A DNA stretch of 10,107 nt from F1-60-MAGs149 sp044369995 (GCA_044369995.1 JBILWG010000064.1:1-10107); one strand, 5' to 3'. Shown: positions 1-6,000, counted from the first letter of the stretch. The notes: a model not told the origin generated them from the letters alone. A program made the numbers and translations.

Positions 1-8
1 GCATGATT

Positions 9-25
9 GCGCGGTTTTTCCGCGC
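9..25. repeat. small hairpin with T5 loop
   Basis: GCGCGG at 9-14 and CCGCGC at 20-25 are perfect reverse complements around a five-T loop. It stands 7 bases before the 30-bp palindrome. It could be part of a terminator cluster, but the T run is in the loop rather than after the stem, so it is not a classical terminator on either strand. Confidence 0.45.
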
Positions 26-32
26 GCGCAAT

Positions 33-62
33 GGACACCATGGGCCCGGGCCCATGGTGTCC
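33..62. repeat. 30-bp perfect palindrome (element 1)
   Basis: Every base of 33-47 pairs with 62-48 with no mismatch and no spacer; symmetry breaks at 32/63. The centre is the core ATGGGCCCGGGCCCAT (40-55), flanked by arms GGACACC and GGTGTCC. The same 16-bp core recurs at 232-247 in element 2 with different arms. No T-tract follows on either strand. It may be a U-less terminator hairpin, a dyad for a DNA-binding protein, or a dispersed palindromic repeat; the sequence alone does not decide. Confidence 0.85.
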
Positions 63-158
63 GAACCGCGGTGTGACGCGAGGACATCGCCGGTTCACGC
101 TGCGTGTCGGCAGGCGCAGCAAATCGCACGCGCGCCGCGCGCGAGACGCAAGCCGTTG

Positions 159-170
159 GCGCCGCGGCGC
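159..170. repeat. 12-bp palindrome
   Basis: GCGCCGCGGCGC is self-complementary. In DNA this rich in G and C, a 12-bp palindrome is only mildly unusual. It is listed because it lies between the two long palindromes. Confidence 0.4.
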
Positions 171-196
171 ATCCGGTGCGCACGGGTAGGTGCCAG

Positions 197-218
197 CTGC
201 GCGCGGACGTGCGCGCAG
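197..218. repeat. hairpin abutting palindrome 2
   Basis: CTGCGCGC (197-204) and GCGCGCAG (211-218) form a perfect 8-bp stem with the 6-nt loop GGACGT. Its last base is the first base of the 44-bp palindrome, so the two structures are directly stacked or mutually exclusive at one base. Confidence 0.5.
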
Positions 219-261
219 GTGTGCTGATCTGATGGGCCCGGGCCCATCAGATCAGCACACC
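218..261. repeat. 44-bp perfect palindrome (element 2)
   Basis: Bases 218-239 pair without mismatch or spacer with 261-240; symmetry breaks at 217/262. The core ATGGGCCCGGGCCCAT (232-247) is identical to that of element 1. The outer arms differ, beginning GGTGTGCTGATCTG. The centres of the two elements are exactly 192 bp apart. It lies about 100 bp beyond the stop codon of the minus-strand operon, so an RNA hairpin there could end that transcript, but there is no T-tract. A protein-binding dyad or a mobile palindromic repeat are alternatives. Confidence 0.85.
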
Positions 262-363
262 GTGGCCTGCGGGTTGGCTCGGCGTGCGATTTCGGGCGGT
301 TGGACTGCTGGGGTGCCGCGCCGATGCGTCTCGGCTGCGGCTGGTCCAGCGACGCGCGGTGAG

Positions 364-600
364 TCAGGCTGGGTCGTCGAGCAGGACGATGCGCAGGCCC
401 CAGGCCTCGCCGGACTCGAACAGGGCGTCGGCGTCGATCTCGTTCTCCCAGCCGAGCACGTGCGGCTCCGGCTGGCTCGCGGTGGAGCCCAGCACCGCGC
501 GGCGCCTCGGGGCCTCGACGGGCTCGGGGCCCTGGAGCATCCGCTCGCGTGCCTCCTCGGCCGCCTCGACGGCGGGACCCTCTGCGTAGCCTTTGCCCAT
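364..600 (-). CDS. hypothetical 78-aa acidic protein
   Basis: I do not recognise a family. The predicted product has 78 residues and is mostly hydrophilic. It has an acidic, probably helical segment around residues 9-22, a Pro/Arg-rich middle (about 24-46) and a C-terminal part (about 48-76) with WENEIDADALFESGEAWGLR followed by a short hydrophobic strand, IVLL. There is no signal peptide or membrane segment. It starts at an ATG 9 nt downstream of the stop of the HhH-GPD gene and has no strong Shine-Dalgarno, consistent with translational coupling as the last gene of the carD-like operon. Codon composition resembles its neighbours. A gene is likely from spacing and direction, but its function cannot be inferred. 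Confidence 0.6.
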   Translation of the reverse strand: MGKGYAEGPAVEAAEEARERMLQGPEPVEAPRRRAVLGSTASQPEPHVLGWENEIDADALFESGEAWGLRIVLLDDPA

Positions 601-609
601 ACGCCGATG

Positions 610-1176
610 CTACTGGGCGGCGGCGCGCTTCGCAGCCTTGGCCGCGCGCTTGCCGGCCTGGTACGTGGCGAGCTCCTCCGCGGTGCGCACCTCGCCGAGC
701 GTGGGGTAGGCGGGCAGGAGCGTGGCCAGCCCGGGCAGCTCGACGCCGTACTGCTTCGCCAGCAGCACCATCAGCGACGTCACCTTGAGCGAGCCGATGC
801 CCGGCAGGGCGCCCAGGCGATCGGCGAGCTCAGGGCCGCTGGTCGCCTCGGTCCAGATGCGGGCGCCGTCACCGCCGTAGGTCTCGACGAGGACATGGCA
901 GAGATCTTGGATGCGAGCCGCCATCGTGCCGGGGAACCGATGCACAGCCGGCTTCTCGCGGCACACGGCGAGGAACGCATCGGCATCCATCGTCGCGATG
1001 CGCGCCGGATCGAGATGGCCGAGTCGCTCGCGTAGGACGGCCGGGCCGACGAACGCCTTCTGCACCGTCACCTGCTGATCCAGCACGAAGCCGATCAGCA
1101 GCGCGTTCGGATCCTGCGCCAGCAGGCGATCGGCGGCCTCGTCACCGGTCCAGGGGAGCAGTGCGGGCGCGACCAC
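610..1176 (-). CDS. HhH-GPD family protein (TIGR03252-like)
   Basis: This 188-aa protein resembles the HhH-GPD superfamily of base-excision repair DNA glycosylases, closest in my recollection to the actinobacterial group TIGR03252. Visible landmarks are LLIGFVLDQQV (26-36), KPAVHRFPGTMA (75-86) and the helix-hairpin-helix LPGIGSLKVTS (124-134), which should contact DNA backbone. Aligning the hairpin to endonuclease III, the catalytic Lys position is Leu130 with Lys131 beside it, and the usual catalytic Asp position (about 148) is Pro, with Glu146 nearby. There is no four-Cys iron-sulfur motif. Activity is therefore uncertain; it may use other residues or only bind DNA. The tail (175-188) is Lys/Arg/Ala rich. 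The start is a GTG 5 nt after the stop of the carD-like gene, so the two are probably cotranscribed. Confidence 0.8.
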   Translation of the reverse strand: MVAPALLPWTGDEAADRLLAQDPNALLIGFVLDQQVTVQKAFVGPAVLRERLGHLDPARIATMDADAFLAVCREKPAVHRFPGTMAARIQDLCHVLVETYGGDGARIWTEATSGPELADRLGALPGIGSLKVTSLMVLLAKQYGVELPGLATLLPAYPTLGEVRTAEELATYQAGKRAAKAAKRAAAQ

Positions 1177-1181
1177 GGAAC

Positions 1182-1688
1182 CTACTTGGCGGCGATGCGC
1201 TTCTCGATCGCCGCGTCGATGCGGGCGTCGGTCGCCTCGTCATCGAGCTTCAGCGCAGCGGCGAGCTCGCGGGCGTAGGCCTTGCGGACCTTCTCCATCA
1301 GCGTGCGCTGGCCATCGTTGAGCTTGCGCGTCTCGGCCGTATCGACGAGCGAGGCCAGCACCTCGACCATCGCGTCGAGCTCGCCCTCGGCGAAGCGGTC
1401 CTTGAGCAGCCGTCCATCGCGGTTCCACGGGATGGCCTCCTCGTACCCGGAGACGAGCGCCTCGAGCGAGCGCTCAGCCGCTGCCTTCGTGGTGACGAGA
1501 CGCAGGCCGCGCTCCACGGCGCGATCGAGTGGCACGGTGACGTTCATCTTGGAATCCAGGACGAACAGATCGACGACGGTGACCTTGTTCCCGAGCACGA
1601 CCTTCTCGCCGATGCCTTCGACGCGTGCGAAGCCCTCCGGCCCGAACACCACGGTCTTGCCCTTCTCGAACTGTGCCACCTTCGCCAT
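1182..1688 (-). CDS. CarD-family RNA polymerase-binding transcription regulator
   Basis: A 168-aa CarD-like protein. In this family the N-terminal Tudor-like domain binds the RNA polymerase beta subunit and the C-terminal helical domain touches the upstream edge of the promoter bubble, stabilising open complexes. Here residues about 7-65 (KGKTVVFGPEGFARVEGIGE onward) match the N-terminal beta domain, and about 72-165 the helical domain. Trp88 in IPWNRDGR sits where mycobacterial CarD has the tryptophan that wedges into promoter DNA. The start at 1688 is chosen because AGGAG lies 5 nt upstream and the family begins near here. A longer frame reaches 1997 but would overlap the divergent membrane-protein gene. 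First gene of a three-gene operon with HhH-GPD and a 78-aa unknown. Whether it is the main CarD or a paralogue is unclear. Confidence 0.8.
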   Translation of the reverse strand: MAKVAQFEKGKTVVFGPEGFARVEGIGEKVVLGNKVTVVDLFVLDSKMNVTVPLDRAVERGLRLVTTKAAAERSLEALVSGYEEAIPWNRDGRLLKDRFAEGELDAMVEVLASLVDTAETRKLNDGQRTLMEKVRKAYARELAAALKLDDEATDARIDAAIEKRIAAK

Positions 1689-1693
1689 TTCGG

Positions 1694-1698
1694 CTCCT
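1694..1698 (-). promoter_or_regulatory. Shine-Dalgarno for carD-like gene
   Basis: AGGAG on the minus strand, 5 nt before the ATG at 1688. It fixes the start and rules out the longer open frame. Confidence 0.7.
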
Positions 1699-1719
1699 GA
1701 CTCGACGTGCTGAAGGCAA

Positions 1720-1725
1720 AGGATA
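1720..1725 (-). promoter_or_regulatory. candidate -10 box, carD-like operon
   Basis: TATCCT on the minus strand would place transcription start near 1713 and give a leader of about 25 nt containing the AGGAG. No -35 hexamer is recognisable at 16-18 bp spacing. It shares the TANNCT pattern with the other transcription units here. Prediction by eye only. Confidence 0.35.
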
Positions 1726-1764
1726 CGCGAGGACGCGATTTCGCCCGCCGGGTGCAGGGTCGGG

Positions 1765-1770
1765 TACGCT
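1765..1770 (+). promoter_or_regulatory. candidate -10 box, small membrane protein gene
   Basis: GGGTACGCT ends in TACGCT, the same hexamer as before the mutase gene. A start near 1777 would give a leader of about 35-40 nt carrying GAGG. No -35 is seen. It would fire divergently from the carD-like promoter about 40 bp away. Confidence 0.3.
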
Positions 1771-1805
1771 TCGAGCGTCGCATGTGCGATGCCCACTGAC
1801 TTCAC

Positions 1806-1809
1806 GAGG
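1806..1809 (+). promoter_or_regulatory. Shine-Dalgarno for small membrane protein
   Basis: GAGG lies 3 nt before the ATG at 1813 and 6 nt before the ATG at 1816. The spacing favours 1816; the more distal ATG at 1789 lies upstream of this site and is disfavoured. Confidence 0.5.
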
Positions 1810-1815
1810 TTGATG

Positions 1816-2010
1816 ATGCTCCGCCGCCTGCTCCCCGTCGCGTTCCTTGCTCTGCTGCTGATCCCGTCGGCTGCGTTCGCGAGCGAAGAGGGAGCGCCCA
1901 AGGAGTACGTCACCGAGTTCTTCATTCTGCTGATCATCGGGATCATCGCCCTGTTCGCGATCATCGCGGGCTTCGAGGCGCGTCGCGCCGGCCGCAAGTC
2001 CTCGCACTAG
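1816..2010 (+). CDS. small exported or membrane protein, unknown function
   Basis: About 64 residues from the chosen ATG (65 if the adjacent ATG at 1813 is used, 73 from 1789). The N-terminus MLRRLLPVAFLALLL looks like a signal peptide with a plausible cleavage after AFA (about residue 22). A short acidic stretch (SEEGAPKEYVTEF) follows, then a strongly hydrophobic helix FFILLIIGIIALFAIIAG and a basic tail RRAGRK. This fits a single-pass protein with a short periplasmic or outer face and a cytoplasmic C-terminus. If the first segment is not cleaved it would be a two-helix hairpin. I recognise no family. It is divergent from the carD-like gene and convergent with selB, and its TAG overlaps the selB stop in CTAG. 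Confidence 0.7.
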   Translation: MLRRLLPVAFLALLLIPSAAFASEEGAPKEYVTEFFILLIIGIIALFAIIAGFEARRAGRKSSH

Positions 2011-3857
2011 TCCGAGCCAGCGGCACCGCGTCGCAGGACGCGCGTGTCGCCCGTGCGCCGCGTGATCCCGTCTGCATCCATGCGCTCCAGCAGCGCCTGC
2101 ACGACCTTGCGGGATGAGCCGGTGGCGTCGCGTACCTGCGCCAGCGTCACCTCGCCGGTGGCCTGGCACAGACTGCGCACGATGCTGACGGCCTCAGCGT
2201 AAGCCGGACCGCTGACCGCGATGCCGTCCGGCAGGCGCGCGATCCGCCCCGTCCGGTCGAGCTGCGCCAACACGGACCAGGCATCGTCGGCGGGCAGCGG
2301 CAGCTGCTCGACGAGCTCGGCCTGCCGGTGCGTGGCGAACGGCTCGGCGGCGAGGCGGGCGAGCAGCGGCTCCGCGATCGACAGGTCATCCAGGCCCGCC
2401 CCGGCGCCTGCGAGACGGACGGCGGCGCCCTCCTTCTCGAGCACGCCATCGGCAACGAGCTGGTCGAGCAGCGCGTCGCGCCACGGGGTCGGCTTGAGCA
2501 GCGATCCCATCGGCACCGTCGGATCGAGCGGATGCTCGATGGCGCGCGTGGAGAGGCGCGACTCGATCGCGCGCCGAATCGCGTCGTACCGAGCACGCGC
2601 CACGTGCCACTCGCCGAAGATGAGTGTGTCGGGAGCGGCAGCCAGCGCAACACGTGCCGCCTCGAGATCGAGCAGTCCCCGCGTGGCGACATCGCGGCTG
2701 CGCACCGCTCCTTCGCGCAGCATCGCGTGCACGATTGCGCCGGGATCTCCGCTGGCGAACGTCTCCAGCCGAGTGATGTCGGCGTCGTCTCCGGCGTGCC
2801 GCCGTGGGCAGGGATCGACGATCGTCGCACCGGCGATCGTCCCGGGTGGTGCGATTCGGCGCAGTACGACGCGATCGCCGCGCAGCGCGGCAATCGGCTC
2901 GACGAGGCGCAGCTGCGCGAAGCGGCCGGTGCCGAGCGTGACGGCCTTGGCGTGGACCACGGCGGTGCCGTGGAGCACCTCGATCAGCTCGCCGCGGCGG
3001 AGGGCATCGGCCCCGGTGAGCATGGCGAGCTCGACGTCGAGTCGGTACGACGGCGCTGCGGGCACGCCGCTCCAGAGCACGGCGCCCGGCGGCACATCAC
3101 CGCGCTCGACGCCGACCAGTGCGGCTGCAACCCGACTGCCGGCCTGTGCCTGCTCGGCATCGGCGCCGTGGATCTGCACCGAGCGCACGCGCACTTCGCG
3201 ACCGCCCGGTTCGATCGTGACGGTGTCGCCCGCCGCCAGCGAACCGGCCCAAAGGGTGCCGGTCACGACCGTGCCGATGCCGTGCAGTGCGAACGAGCGG
3301 TCGACCGGCAGGCGAACGCGTCCGCTCGCGTCTCGGGTCGGCGTTGCCTCGGCCACGCTGCGTACCGCGTCGAGCAGCGCCTCGAGGCCCAGGTCCGTCG
3401 GGGCGGACACGGGCACGATCGCGGCGGTGGGAAACGGTGTGGAGGCCAGGGCTGCCCGCACGTCTGCCTCGACGACAGCTCGGCGGGCACCGTCGACCAG
3501 GTCGGCCTTCGTCAGGGCGACGACGGCGTGCCGAACGCCGAGCAGCGTCAGGATCGCGAGGTGCTCGGTGGTCTGCGGCATGACGCCGTCATCCGCCGCG
3601 ACGCAGATCAGCGCGAGGTCGATCCCGGTCGCGCCGCCGACCATGGTGCGCACGAAGCGCTCGTGGCCGGGGACGTCCACGACGCTGAGCCGCAGGTCAT
3701 GCCCGACGGCCAGCTCCGCGTAGCCGAGCACGATCGAGATGCCGCGGCGATGTTCCTCCGCGAGCCGGTCGGTGTCCGTGCCGGTGAGCGCTCGAACCAG
3801 CGTCGTCTTGCCGTGGTCGACGTGGCCGGCGGTGCCGAGCGTGAGGTGGCGCGTCAT
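2007..3857 (-). CDS. selB: selenocysteine-specific translation elongation factor SelB
   Basis: This 616-aa GTPase delivers selenocysteinyl-tRNA(Sec) to ribosomes paused at UGA codons followed by a SECIS hairpin. GTP-binding motifs are in order: GHVDHGKT (11-18), switch region RRGIS (37-41), DVPGH (61-65), TKAD (116-119, in place of NKxD) and SAP (151-153). Beta-barrel domains follow to about 345, including DRSFALHGIGTVVTGTLWAG (186-205). The C-terminal 240 residues should form the tandem winged helices that bind SECIS RNA; the last one shows VTLAQVRDATGSSRKVVQAL (570-589) and ends in RRTGDTRVLRR, typical of SelB. The length is normal for the family. The ATG overlaps the selA stop as ATGA, indicating translational coupling. 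Nothing appears truncated. Confidence 0.96.
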   Translation of the reverse strand: MTRHLTLGTAGHVDHGKTTLVRALTGTDTDRLAEEHRRGISIVLGYAELAVGHDLRLSVVDVPGHERFVRTMVGGATGIDLALICVAADDGVMPQTTEHLAILTLLGVRHAVVALTKADLVDGARRAVVEADVRAALASTPFPTAAIVPVSAPTDLGLEALLDAVRSVAEATPTRDASGRVRLPVDRSFALHGIGTVVTGTLWAGSLAAGDTVTIEPGGREVRVRSVQIHGADAEQAQAGSRVAAALVGVERGDVPPGAVLWSGVPAAPSYRLDVELAMLTGADALRRGELIEVLHGTAVVHAKAVTLGTGRFAQLRLVEPIAALRGDRVVLRRIAPPGTIAGATIVDPCPRRHAGDDADITRLETFASGDPGAIVHAMLREGAVRSRDVATRGLLDLEAARVALAAAPDTLIFGEWHVARARYDAIRRAIESRLSTRAIEHPLDPTVPMGSLLKPTPWRDALLDQLVADGVLEKEGAAVRLAGAGAGLDDLSIAEPLLARLAAEPFATHRQAELVEQLPLPADDAWSVLAQLDRTGRIARLPDGIAVSGPAYAEAVSIVRSLCQATGEVTLAQVRDATGSSRKVVQALLERMDADGITRRTGDTRVLRRGAAGSD

Positions 3858-5197
3858 CGGCAGGCGTTGACGCGCGCGGCGACGACGGCGACGTCCTCGT
3901 CTGTCAGCAGGGTGCGACAGTCGAGCAGCAGCAGGCCGTCCTCGAGGCGCCCGAGGATCGCGGGCTCGCCGGTGCGCAGCGCCTCGTGCAGTGCGCCGTC
4001 CTGATCGGGCAGGGCGCAGGCTGCGCTCGGCAGGTCGATCGTCGGCAGCGCGCCGCCGCCGATCCGTGCGGCCGAGTCGACGACCTCGCCGCCGGTGGCC
4101 GTGGCGAGTGCCTCGGCTCGGCGTCGCACGTCCGTCAGTGGCGCGCTGATCAGTCGACGTACCGGCACGGCTGATCGGGCGCGGGCGGGATCGCTATGGA
4201 GCCGCAGGGTCGCCTGCAGCGCGGCGAGGCTGAGGCGATCGATGCGCAGCGCTCGGGCGAGCGGATCTCGCCCGATGGCGTGCACGAGGTCGTCACGCCC
4301 GGCGATCACGCCCGCCTGCGGTCCGCCCAGCAGCTTGTCGCCGGAGAACAGCACGATGTCGGCGCCGTCGCCGATCGATCCGCGGGCATCGGGTTCGCCC
4401 GGCAGATCGGGGTCGGGCGAGAGGAGCCCCGAGCCGATGTCATCGACGATCGGGATGCCGTGCTCGCGGCCGAGCCGCGCGAGGTCGGCGGTGGCAACCT
4501 CTTCGGTGAAGCCCACGACGCGGAAGTTGGAGGGGTGCGCGCGGAGGATCAGCGCGGTGTCGGGCCCGATCGCAGCGGCGTAGTCATCGAGGCGCGTGCG
4601 GTTCGTTGCGCCGACCTCGACCAGACGGGCACCGGCCTGCTCCATGATGGTCGGGAGACGGAAGCCGTCGCCGATCTCGATCATCTGGCCGCGCGACACG
4701 ATCACCTCGCGTCCACGGGCGAGAGCGGCGAGCGTGAGCACCAGCGCACCGGCCGCGTTGTTGACGGCCATGCCGGCCTCAGCGCCCGTCAGACGGGCGA
4801 TCAGCGGACCGACGTGCGACTGGCGCGTGCCACGCTGTCCGGTGGCGAGGTCGAGCTCGAGATCGGCGTACCCGCCGGCGCTGGCGGCGACCGCCGCGAC
4901 GGCCTCGGGGGCGAGCGGGGAGCGTCCGAGGTTCGTATGGATGATCACACCGGTGGCGTTGATGACGGAGCGCAGCGGCTGGGCGTCGAGGGCCCGGGCG
5001 GTGGCCACGATGATCATCGTCTCGGCGTCGCGATCCGCGGCGGCGGGCGCGCCGTCGAGCAGGGCGGCGCGGCGGGCGTCGAGCGCGCGGCGTACGAGGT
5101 CGGTGGCTCCGGCCTGCCCGAGCTCGCCGACCAGCGGGGCGAGGGCAGCCTCACCGAGTACGTGCTCGACCGATGGCAGTTGGCGGAGCGCCTCCAT
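3854..5197 (-). CDS. selA: L-seryl-tRNA(Sec) selenium transferase SelA
   Basis: SelA is a PLP enzyme that converts Ser-tRNA(Sec) to Sec-tRNA(Sec) using selenophosphate. The 447-aa product carries the SelA signature NATGVIIHTNLGRSPL (80-95), the AVNNAAGA segment (144-151), SRGQMIEIGDGFR (168-180), VDDIGSG (251-257) and the PLP-lysine loop FSGDKLLGGPQAG (284-296), with Lys288 as the expected Schiff-base residue. The N-terminal LRQLPSVEHVL is also typical. I chose the ATG at 5197 because it directly precedes that conserved start and a TACCAT hexamer lies 7 nt upstream, as in leaderless transcripts; there is no Shine-Dalgarno. The open frame continues upstream to 5284 but that part is not SelA-like. 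First gene of selA-selB; tRNA(Sec) and selenophosphate synthetase (SelD) must be encoded elsewhere. Confidence 0.96.
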   Translation of the reverse strand: MEALRQLPSVEHVLGEAALAPLVGELGQAGATDLVRRALDARRAALLDGAPAAADRDAETMIIVATARALDAQPLRSVINATGVIIHTNLGRSPLAPEAVAAVAASAGGYADLELDLATGQRGTRQSHVGPLIARLTGAEAGMAVNNAAGALVLTLAALARGREVIVSRGQMIEIGDGFRLPTIMEQAGARLVEVGATNRTRLDDYAAAIGPDTALILRAHPSNFRVVGFTEEVATADLARLGREHGIPIVDDIGSGLLSPDPDLPGEPDARGSIGDGADIVLFSGDKLLGGPQAGVIAGRDDLVHAIGRDPLARALRIDRLSLAALQATLRLHSDPARARSAVPVRRLISAPLTDVRRRAEALATATGGEVVDSAARIGGGALPTIDLPSAACALPDQDGALHEALRTGEPAILGRLEDGLLLLDCRTLLTDEDVAVVAARVNACR

Positions 5198-5204
5198 GTG
5201 GCGA

Positions 5205-5210
5205 ATGGTA
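5205..5210 (-). promoter_or_regulatory. candidate -10 box for leaderless selA
   Basis: TACCAT on the minus strand with 7 nt between it and the ATG at 5197. A -10 hexamer normally sits 6-7 nt before the transcript start, so the mRNA would begin at or next to the start codon. No -35 box is clear. Confidence 0.4.
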
Positions 5211-5267
5211 CGCGGGATCGGGTCCGTCCCGGGGCATGTCATGGTCGGTGGAGCGGGGTCGCTCTGA

Positions 5268-5273
5268 TACCTT
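5268..5273 (+). promoter_or_regulatory. candidate -10 box, GST-like gene
   Basis: TGATACCTT contains TACCTT ending 10 nt before the ATG at 5284, implying a leaderless or nearly leaderless mRNA. No Shine-Dalgarno is seen. The hexamer is a weaker match than the others. It lies back to back with the selA promoter candidate. Confidence 0.3.
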
Positions 5274-5283
5274 CCGCCGCGCA

Positions 5284-5952
5284 ATGATTCACCTGTATCA
5301 GATCACCGGTTCCTCGTCGTTCGCGGCTCGTGCCGCGCTGGAGGAGGCCGGAGCCGCATACGAGGCAATCAACGTCCATCCGCGCAACCGCGACGTGCTG
5401 CCGGACTTTGCCGAGACCAATCCGCTCAAGCGCGTGCCGGCGTTGCACGAGGGCGAGGTTCGGGTCTACGAGACCGGCGCGGTGCTGCTCTACATCGCCG
5501 ACCGCTTCCCCGAGTCCGGGCTGATTCCGCCGATCGGAGATCCGCGCCGCGCCGACGTGTACCGCTGGATCACGTGGACGGCGAACACGCTCCACGGCGC
5601 CTGGTGGCCGTTGATGATGCCGTCGTTTCTCACGTCCGACGAGGCCGGTGCCGATGGCATTCGCTCGAAGGGCCTCGGCGCGATGGCGCAGCACGGCGCC
5701 TATCTCGACGCGCAGCTCGCAGGGCACGAGTGGTGCATCGGCGACCAGTTCACCATCGCCGATATCTATCTCTACATGCTGGTCGGCTGGCAGTCATTCG
5801 TTGATGACGTCCAGGTCGGCGGTGCGCCGGTGCAGGAGCACTTCGCCCGCGTCGGCGCTCGCCCGGCGATCGCCCGCACCCGCGAGCTCGACGATCTCAA
5901 GCCGGACTTCCTGCGCAACCATCCCGACATGCGCGGTGGGGAGAAGATCTAG
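5284..5952 (+). CDS. glutathione S-transferase-fold protein
   Basis: This 222-aa protein has both parts of a soluble GST. The N-terminal thioredoxin-like domain (about 1-78) has QITGSSSFAARAAL (6-19), with Ser10-Ser12 as possible thiol-activating residues, the cis-proline loop KRVPAL (Pro52), and the ETGAVLLYIADRF motif (63-75), where Glu63-Thr64 normally hold the gamma-glutamyl group. The helical domain (about 88-222) has the N-capping box FTIADIYLY (156-164). Family members conjugate thiols to electrophiles, dehalogenate, isomerise or reduce disulfides; the substrate cannot be told. Many actinobacteria use mycothiol rather than glutathione, so the cofactor is uncertain. The ATG is chosen because the GST fold starts immediately; the open frame extends further upstream into the selA start. 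It is monocistronic and convergent with moaDE. Confidence 0.88.
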   Translation: MIHLYQITGSSSFAARAALEEAGAAYEAINVHPRNRDVLPDFAETNPLKRVPALHEGEVRVYETGAVLLYIADRFPESGLIPPIGDPRRADVYRWITWTANTLHGAWWPLMMPSFLTSDEAGADGIRSKGLGAMAQHGAYLDAQLAGHEWCIGDQFTIADIYLYMLVGWQSFVDDVQVGGAPVQEHFARVGARPAIARTRELDDLKPDFLRNHPDMRGGEKI

Positions 5953-6000
5953 CTGATCGGGCCGCGGGTCTGCGCGACGGAGTGCGTCGTGCACCGGGCG

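Larger units (their letters stand above)
1..363. other. gene-free stretch rich in dyad symmetry
   Basis: I see no convincing gene here. The short open frames lack family resemblance and run through palindromes. The left 261 bases are crowded with inverted repeats, listed separately: a T-loop hairpin, a 30-bp palindrome, a 12-bp palindrome, an 8-bp-stem hairpin and a 44-bp palindrome. Bases 262-363, between the last palindrome and the stop codon of the minus-strand operon, show nothing I can name. No tRNA or rRNA was recognised. The stretch lies downstream of the 3' end of the minus-strand operon, so transcription termination is one natural role for part of it. Confidence 0.6.

Noticed and set aside
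1..363. Possible tRNA(Sec) gene near selA-selB
   Set aside because: I looked in this stretch and in the gaps at 1689-1815, 5198-5283 and 5953-6040 for a long acceptor stem and a GTTCGAATC-type T-loop and saw none. A covariance-model search would be decisive.
190..1035. 281-codon plus-strand frame across the second palindrome and the HhH-GPD gene
   Set aside because: It starts inside the palindrome region, runs antisense to the 78-aa and HhH-GPD genes, and has no family resemblance.
1182..1997. CarD-like protein as a 271-aa form with an N-terminal extension
   Set aside because: The extension reads antisense through the small membrane protein gene and is not CarD-like. AGGAG 5 nt before the ATG at 1688 gives a normal-length protein.
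5198..5284. N-terminal extension of SelA to the ATG at 5242 or the frame start at 5284
   Set aside because: The added residues are not SelA-like, no Shine-Dalgarno precedes them, and they would overlap the GST promoter and start. The 5197 start has a well-placed -10 hexamer.
2328..5287. Long plus-strand open frames opposite selB and selA
   Set aside because: They are antisense shadows of intact selA and selB with no recognisable motifs; the compositional bias explains their length.
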